A stretch of 7,381 bases of DNA, from the NCBI GenBank assembly GCA_038245795.1, contig JBBRSC010000171.1:1-7381 (forward strand). Direction: 5' to 3'. The notes below the pieces were generated by a model that was not told the DNA's origin, made no database searches, and saw only the letters and a program-made list of their open reading frames with translations. Positions 7,219-7,381 of this stretch are shown in pieces (position 1 is the first letter of the stretch; each line of letters starts with the position of its first letter). Position numbers and translations under genes: made by a program. Origin of the DNA: JBBRSC01 sp038245795 (GTDB lineage Bacteria; Actinomycetota; Acidimicrobiia; Acidimicrobiales; Microtrichaceae).

Positions 7219-7245
7219 GTGTCACGTCACGGGGAACACAACTGA
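7219..7245 (+). CDS. Possible 8-codon leader ORF coupled to the acyl-CoA dehydrogenase
   Basis: GTG at 7219 opens a frame encoding MSRHGEHN and stops at TGA 7243-7245, whose last base is the first base of the downstream ATG (TGATG). It has the best ribosome binding site in the area, AGGAG with a six-base gap. I do not recognise the peptide and do not propose a function for it as a product. Such a frame could deliver ribosomes to the next start by reinitiation. It could equally be chance in a 36-base gap. Confidence 0.3.
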   Translation: MSRHGEHN

Positions 7246-7381
7246 TGGGACTCGCGATCTCCGAGGACCATCTCGCGCTCGCCGAGACGTGCGATCGATT
7301 CGTGGCGGAGCGATGTCCGATGGTGCTCACCCGCGAGGCGCTCGAATCACCCACAGCGGTTCGACCGCTCTGGTGGGCCGA
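7245..7381 (+). CDS. Acyl-CoA dehydrogenase, N-terminal fragment (continues past window)
   Basis: Only the first 45 codons are present. The protein begins MGLAISEDHLALAETCDRF, followed by VAERCPMVLTREALES and a PLWWA segment. This resembles the N-terminal helical domain of FAD-dependent acyl-CoA dehydrogenases, particularly actinobacterial ones beginning with a short ISEDH/ISEEH-like motif and an L/F-W-x-x segment before the GWLG region. These enzymes introduce an alpha-beta double bond in acyl-CoA esters. FAD-binding and catalytic residues lie beyond the window. The ATG at 7245 is the only usual start in frame downstream of the kinase stop, because the frame is closed at 7206-7208. The assignment rests on a short segment and is therefore moderate. 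With the CoA ligase next to it, it supports a beta-oxidation-type context. Confidence 0.75.
   Translation, partial: MGLAISEDHLALAETCDRFVAERCPMVLTREALESPTAVRPLWWA

Noticed and set aside
7221..7230. Tandem GTCAC GTCAC before the acyl-CoA dehydrogenase
   Set aside because: Two copies of a five-base unit are expected by chance and fit within the mini-ORF; no further copies occur nearby.
6694..7245. 183-codon + strand frame overlapping the kinase C-terminus and running to the dehydrogenase start
   Set aside because: It is in another frame of the conserved kinase sequence, with arginine/serine-rich composition typical of a shadow frame. Only its last eight codons are considered, as a separate small ORF.
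1..7381. Search for a mobile element, CRISPR array, tRNA-associated attachment site or defence genes at the junction of the two blocks
   Set aside because: No transposase or integrase, terminal repeats, direct-repeat array or tRNA is visible. Base composition and codon use look alike on both sides of 4385-4400.

Overview
The window is high-GC, densely packed bacterial chromosome with two unrelated blocks that meet tail to tail. G/C-ending codons, TAnnnT-like -10 boxes and the mix of genes suggest an Actinomycetota member. An Acidimicrobiia-like lineage is possible, but that is inference with low confidence. I see no rRNA, tRNA, CRISPR array, insertion sequence, integrase or attachment site.

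Block 1 (bases 1-4384, + strand) is the 3' part of a kdp high-affinity potassium uptake operon: the end of kdpB, then complete kdpC, kdpD and kdpE. The genes are almost fused: a 1-base overlap TAATG for kdpB/kdpC, 9 bases between kdpC and kdpD, and a 4-base ATGA overlap for kdpD/kdpE. KdpB and KdpC are parts of the K+-transporting P-type ATPase (KdpFABC). KdpD is the membrane sensor kinase and KdpE the DNA-binding response regulator that turns the operon on under K+ limitation. Because transporter and regulator genes are contiguous, they are probably co-transcribed and autoregulated. The operon promoter, kdpA and any kdpF lie upstream of the window.

Block 2 (bases 4401-7381) looks catabolic. 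A PaaK-like acyl/aryl-CoA ligase on the - strand is divergent from a + strand pair: an FGGY-family carbohydrate kinase and the first 45 codons of an acyl-CoA dehydrogenase. A perfect 7-bp-arm inverted repeat sits in the 111-base divergent spacer and is a good candidate for an operator controlling both directions. A possible 8-codon reading frame with its own strong Shine-Dalgarno sequence lies between the kinase and the dehydrogenase. The substrate of the pathway cannot be read from the sequence.

The blocks are separated by only 16 bases between convergent stop codons, with no recognisable terminator. Most of the window is ordinary. The points most worth a second look are the divergent operator, the probable leaderless start of the CoA ligase, the mini-ORF before the acyl-CoA dehydrogenase, and the unusual grouping of a sugar-type kinase with CoA-ester enzymes. 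I do not see a clearly new biological system here.
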